Of a stretch of DNA of 64,000 nt, positions 60,213-64,000 are shown in pieces (positions within the stretch are counted from its first letter, which is position 1; the number at the start of each line of letters is the position of its first letter). Under the pieces are notes generated by a model. That model was not told the DNA's origin, did no database searches, and saw only the letters and a list, made by a program, of their open reading frames with translations. Source of the stretch: Chelonoidis abingdonii (Eukaryota; Chordata; Testudines; Testudinidae); the NCBI RefSeq assembly GCF_003597395.2, contig NC_133770.1, positions 94,195,510 through 94,259,509 of the forward strand, written 5' to 3'. The position numbers and the translations under genes were made by a program.

Positions 60213-61174
60213 CAGGGCTGGGTTGACTCTCCTGTGAGTCTGGGGCTATTAGATTCTCTGGGTCCCCTGTAAACAAAAGTCTTTTCCTTAATTTAAAACA
60301 AAATTATCACAATTATGGCATTGAGGGTATTAACACTATGCTAAACTTGGCTTTTCATTAGCAAAGCCGTTCTATGGTTACCTATCAGTCTTAAAACATG
60401 AAGAATATAGTTCATTCAAAATAGCCTACTTCATATCTTAGAATAGCTGTTATATTAGTTTCTTTCTGGGAGGGATTTTGGGTGCAGAAGGGGGGCTCCA
60501 GGCTGGGGCAGAGTGTTGGGGTGCAGGGGAGGATGAGGGATGCAGGCTCTAGGAGAGGGTTTGGTGCAGGAGGGGATTTTGACCTGGGGTAGGGGTTGGG
60601 GTTCAGGAGGGAGTGCAGGGTCTGGGAGGGACTTGGGATGCAGGAGAGGGTGCAAGATGCAGGCTCCGGCTGGGAGGCGCTTACCACAGGCGGCTCCAGG
60701 CTAGCAGCACAGCAGGGCTCAGGCAGGCTGCCTGCCTGCCATATCCCACGCTGCTCCTGGAAGCGGCCAGCTGCGGACATCATTCTGCATGCCCCTGGGG
60801 GGGACAGTGTATCTCCATGCGTTGCACGCACCTGCAAGTGCCACCCCTGCCAATGGAAGCTGCGGGAACAGTGCTGGGGGGAGGGGCAGCGCACAGAGCC
60901 TCCTCCCCAGATGTGCCAGCAGCTGGCCGCTTCAGGGAGCAGTGTGGGGCCAAGGCATGCAGGCAGCCTGCCTAAGTCCTGCTGCGTTGCAAGACTTTTA
61001 GTGGCCCGGAGAGCGCAATCGACTGGCAGAGGCTCCAGGATTGACCTGCTGATGGCAATCGGCGGTTTGGTGACCACTGAATTGTATATAATTATGGATT
61101 TATTTTTGCGGGGCCCCCTTAGTCAGAGGCCCTCAGCTGCAGCCCCTAAAGACCCGTGTTAGTCTGTGGCCCTG
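60213..61174. mobile_element. non-autonomous hAT element, 962 bp
   Basis: It starts CAGGGCTGGG and ends GTGGCCCTG, flanked by the exact 8-bp duplication TTCATGAG (60205-60212 and 61175-61182). This is the hAT signature. The interior is GC-rich with G-rich loosely repeated units at 60470-60650. The open frames inside, on both strands, are compositional and have no transposase motif. Confidence 0.82.
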
Positions 61175-61660
61175 TTCATGAGCTGTTCCAATTAACAGCT
61201 TTGAACTGGCCATGATATTGTAGCAGAAGTGAACATAGCTCTTTCATTAAAGGGAAAACAAGTCAGCGCACTGTTAATGATTTAGGGTATTAAAATACTT
61301 GGTTTACATTTACAATTTGTCTAATCACAAAAATATTTATGTATTAGCAAGACATTTACAAAATATCTACTTCTACGGCAGATGAAAATGTTGGTCTACC
61401 AAGTTTGACAGTATTCTTTTAAAACCAGTAGATTTTTCTTTTCTTCCAATACACAATTAGTAAAGGCAGATAGTGTTCTATTTTAAAAAGTCATTTTTGT
61501 GCATCTCAAGGTCTGTGTATGGACAGGGGTCTAATCCTTTTTTCCCTTTATTCTTAATCTGACAGTAACTCTTTACACTCACAACTAATCAAAATATCTA
61601 AAACTAGCTTCTCTTGACTAGCTGGTTTGACTAGATTAATTTTTTAAAAGGAAGTATTAC

Positions 61661-61738
61661 CATATGTGCACAAAGTATCTTCTGTAACTTGAGAGAGTCA
61701 ATGTAACCCACAACATACACAGCAAATAATGAGGCTAT
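61661..61738 (-). CDS. DPY19L1: DPY19L1 most upstream exon in the window
   Basis: The acceptor TTCTAG precedes base 61738 and the donor ATG|GTAATA follows base 61661. It holds 26 codons in phase 0: IASLFAVYVVGYIDSLKLQK, then ILCAHM. IASLFAVYVVGYID is identical to human DPY19L1 as I remember it. I searched 61739-64000 for the expected upstream exon (WQFAQF-like peptide) and did not find it. Confidence 0.94.
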
Positions 61739-63212
61739 CTAGAATTAAAAGGAGAAGATTAAACTAATTGAAAACTATACATTCATACAGTATAAATACA
61801 TTATTCAGCAATAACCCACAAGCATCTGTAGTTCCTTTTAATGGCTAAAGGCTTATGAATTTTTGCAATGGCTTATTTTGAAAGAAGGTGGGGCTGTGTA
61901 TAACACCCAAAGAATACAAAATAACATGTAAACAGTTCAAGAATAAGATTTAAATTACAAGAGTAAGTTGTTTACTAATGTTAATGATCCCCACTTGTAT
62001 TAATAATTTGCTCTTAGATAGTACCTCCCATTTCCAGATAAAAGAGCATTCATTATTATTAGTCTAAAAGTCAGGAAATATTATCTCCACTTTACTGATG
62101 AGGAAAATGAGGCATAGAAATTAAGTGACTGCCCAAGGTCATGCATGACGTTTATGGTGATGCTAGGAACCAAATTCAACTCTCCAAAGTTCCAGTCCAC
62201 TGTCTTAACCAGCAGAGCACCCCTGCGCCTCTGCCTTGATTTTCTGAAAAACGGTCATTTTATCAAACATTTTTAAAATAAACATGATTCTGTAGTTTAC
62301 ATTTTTGGTGGCCACCTGCAACTAATTTTCTTCTTTGTGGTTAGGAGACCCATCCAACCCTGCCCAGATTGTTTCATTCAAAAGCAGCACCTGCTACTTC
62401 AAAATACAGCAGCCCAAAGTAGATGGGAGAGAAGAAAAGCTCCTGCATTCCAGACACCTTGGGTTGACAAGGAGAGGAGAGACAGAAGGGCCTACTTGCT
62501 CCTCAAAAATACAAGAAAAGCTGAGGACACAAATACTTGTGGGGGAGAGCATTGGGAATAATTCTGCCAATTACTTCTCCACATTATCCTTTTATCCAGT
62601 TATTCATTCATTTCCCAGCTTTTAATTTAAGAGTCATGGGTGTTTTGCACCCTAGCTGAGGATAGCAGACGCTTAGGAAGGTATGAGTGCTTTTTCTGTG
62701 CCTCTCATTCTAACCCCAACTTCTTCAGGATGATATTTAACACAGCAGTTTGTTCTCTGCAGACCCAAATAGGGAGCAAGACTTCTGCTTCCAAAAGGGA
62801 CAATTACCTAAAAAGTCCAGAATGCATTAAAAGTCACACATCGTTTAAAACAAAGAACCTGACATGGTTTAGTAATTAATTCACCACGTCCCCATATTTC
62901 ATTTATTTTTAAGAATGAGGTCAGTGATTTCAGCAACTCTTTGAATCAGGTAATCAACGCCCTTGCACTTAGAAGCTACACACAAAGAGTAATTTTTCAG
63001 TGGGGAAACTAGATATGACGACCAACGCTTTGTGTTGTGAAATCTAAGCCCTTACTTTTTCTAATCTACCTTCTATTGATTACAGAATTTTTTTTTTTTT
63101 TAATCTGTGCTAATTAGCACTTCTGGGCTTACATTTTTCTCTAATTCAAATGCATAAAGATAAGTATGCGCTGACTAGAAATATATTTAACAGACTCTTT
63201 TAAACTACATTA
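61739..63212. other. intronic stretch with one old repeat
   Basis: This is intron upstream of the last visible exon. Apart from the MIR-like repeat at 62010-62230, nothing is recognised; the frames at 62335-62879 have no motif. Confidence 0.4.
62010..62230 (+). repeat. MIR-type SINE remnant
   Basis: ATCTCCACTTTACTGATGAG, GAGGCATAGAAATTAAGTGA and CTGCCCAAGGTCATGCATGA are the classic MIR/CORE-SINE core and 3' region. The following segment runs to the usual end near CAGTCCACTGTCTTAACC. It is an old, shared amniote repeat. Confidence 0.6.
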
Positions 63213-64000
63213 TATACTCCTGGGGAAGTCTGTGCCACTGCATATGCGCAGAATTCATTCCCCCCACAGATTTCTTTGCCTCCCCATCATTTTCCGCAGG
63301 GAAGCAAAGGGAAGCCACAAGAGCAGTCACATGCCAGCATGGTTTCCAGTGCCCAGAGCAGCTGGCAGAGAGGTAAATCTCCAAAGGGGTTGGGTGGGGA
63401 TCCCCATGGGCATAGTTTGGGGGGCATAGTCCCCTCAGATGCAAGGTATAGGGGTATGCGGGGTCACATGCCACTGCCCCCACACCCCATTTCTGTGAGC
63501 ACAGAGCTGCCTGGATGAAGGGTTCCGCTATGACTAGTGGACTCTGCAGCTGGATACCATCTCCTGAGTCGTAGTGCTGGTTGGGTTCCCCTTCTGCATG
63601 CTGGGAGCCATCTTGTTTTCTGTACAATGGTGAGTTCCCACAGTGGGACAGGGCAAGAGAGGTGGGTTGGGGCAGGAGAAATGGGAGAAAGGGGGTGGGA
63701 ATAGGCACTGGGGAAGGAAGAAGGATGAAGGAGTTGTGAAAGAGGAATATGGGAGTTAAGGGAGAGGGATAGTGGCAGTGGATAGTGGGAAGAGAAAGGG
63801 GAAAGGGATAGGACATGGGGAAGAGGGGGAGCTCGTCATGAAGCATTCCCTCAGCAGCAGCACTGGAGCTCTCCCATTAAGCAGGTCCATCAAACCCTCA
63901 CCCCATCAAGCCCCACCCTCCTGCACCTGGACCACCCTAATGAGCCCCCCCACACCCAGACTCCCACCCCAATGAGCCCCACTCCCCCAGCACCCAGACC
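63213..64000. repeat. GC-rich interspersed repeat reaching the right edge
   Basis: It begins TACTCCTGGGGAAGTCTGTG, followed by CATATGCGCAGAATTCATTC. This start resembles the inverse of the end at about 35467, so both may be ends of one DNA element family. The rest is G-rich, with an AGGGGAAAGGGATAGG-like purine stretch near 63640-63830. The right end is outside the window. Coding frames here are compositional. Confidence 0.45.

Larger units (their letters stand above)
590..61738 (-). other. DPY19L1: DPY19L1 gene, 3' part (13 coding exons)
   Basis: This is the only host gene I can support. DPY19L1 is a multi-pass ER membrane C-mannosyltransferase of the GT-C type that adds mannose to tryptophan in WxxW motifs of thrombospondin repeats. 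Thirteen exons were placed by reading conserved family peptides and checking each GT donor, AG acceptor and codon phase. Their lengths sum to 1233 nt, a multiple of three, with no internal stop, and encode about 410 C-terminal residues of a protein that is near 675 residues in human. The match to L1 rather than its close paralogue L2 rests on remembered peptides such as [20 protein letters not shown] and VNYYILEESWC. A turtle L2 copy is not fully excluded. The 5' exons lie past the right edge. Introns range from about 0.8 to 14.7 kb and are filled with transposons. Confidence 0.88.

Noticed and set aside
60412..61162. Overlapping frames of 221 and 188 codons on opposite strands
   Set aside because: They lie inside a non-autonomous hAT element with G-rich units, and neither shows hAT or other motifs.
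2539..61738. DPY19L4 or DPY19L3 as the host gene
   Set aside because: The peptides FGNSMLLTSYYA, CAAEFDFMEKE and [20 protein letters not shown] are typical of the L1/L2 clade. L3 and L4 differ strongly in these blocks as I remember them.
63205..63846. 213-codon minus-strand frame
   Set aside because: It spans the purine-rich part of a repeat, with low-complexity Pro/Ser/Leu content and no family signature.
1..64000. CRISPR array, operon or phage-like system
   Set aside because: Spliced exons, SINEs and LINEs show this is vertebrate nuclear DNA; no regularly spaced repeats with unique spacers were seen.

Overview
This window looks like non-mammalian amniote nuclear DNA, most likely from a cryptodiran turtle. 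The reasons are a tRNA-type SINE with a CR1-like 3' part (55319-55472) that I recognise as the turtle Cry/PolIII family, CR1 LINEs, several DIRS-type tyrosine-recombinase retrotransposons, and non-autonomous DNA transposons of kinds common in turtle genomes. The species is not determined.

The only host gene I can support is on the minus strand. It is the 3' part of DPY19L1, an ER C-mannosyltransferase. I placed 13 coding exons by reading GT-AG junctions and phases by hand: 61661-61738, 54978-55064, 53378-53437, 50765-50845, 40366-40467, 39446-39517, 38620-38669, 32163-32187 (a 25-bp microexon), 29180-29299, 14334-14508, 12398-12497, 8370-8495 and 2539-2695. Their lengths add to 1233 nt, giving 410 uninterrupted codons and a stop. 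A long 3' UTR probably ends near 590. Earlier exons lie beyond base 64000.

The introns are mostly transposable elements. Six DIRS copies (A 2941-7650, C 12960-14055, D 22750-26430, E 32979-38582, B 42529-48555, F 55679-58052) all read in the same sense as DPY19L1. Copy B is the most complete: a Gag with a Ser/Arg-rich tract, a reverse transcriptase with a YLDD box, RNase H, a tyrosine recombinase with visible R, HxxR and Y residues, inverted terminal repeats and an internal complementary region. It sits inside a plus-strand CR1 LINE that carries tandem 5' UTR units and an SGNH-type ORF1.

Solo LTRs with TG...CA ends lie at 22960-24682, 25500-26205, 27703-28173 and 51485-52702, with a weaker candidate at 58758-59633. 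hAT-like elements with 8-bp duplications lie at 18805-20427, 33095-33404 and 60213-61174, and less surely at 8591-10568. A mariner/Tigger-like element, small MITEs, two SINEs and some ancient repeats fill much of the rest.

I saw no bacterial-type system, CRISPR array, rRNA or tRNA gene. The most unusual features are the six same-sense DIRS copies, their terminal splice-donor-like sequences, the SR-rich Gag and the nested CR1/DIRS structure. All boundaries come from reading the sequence by eye; no alignment was run.
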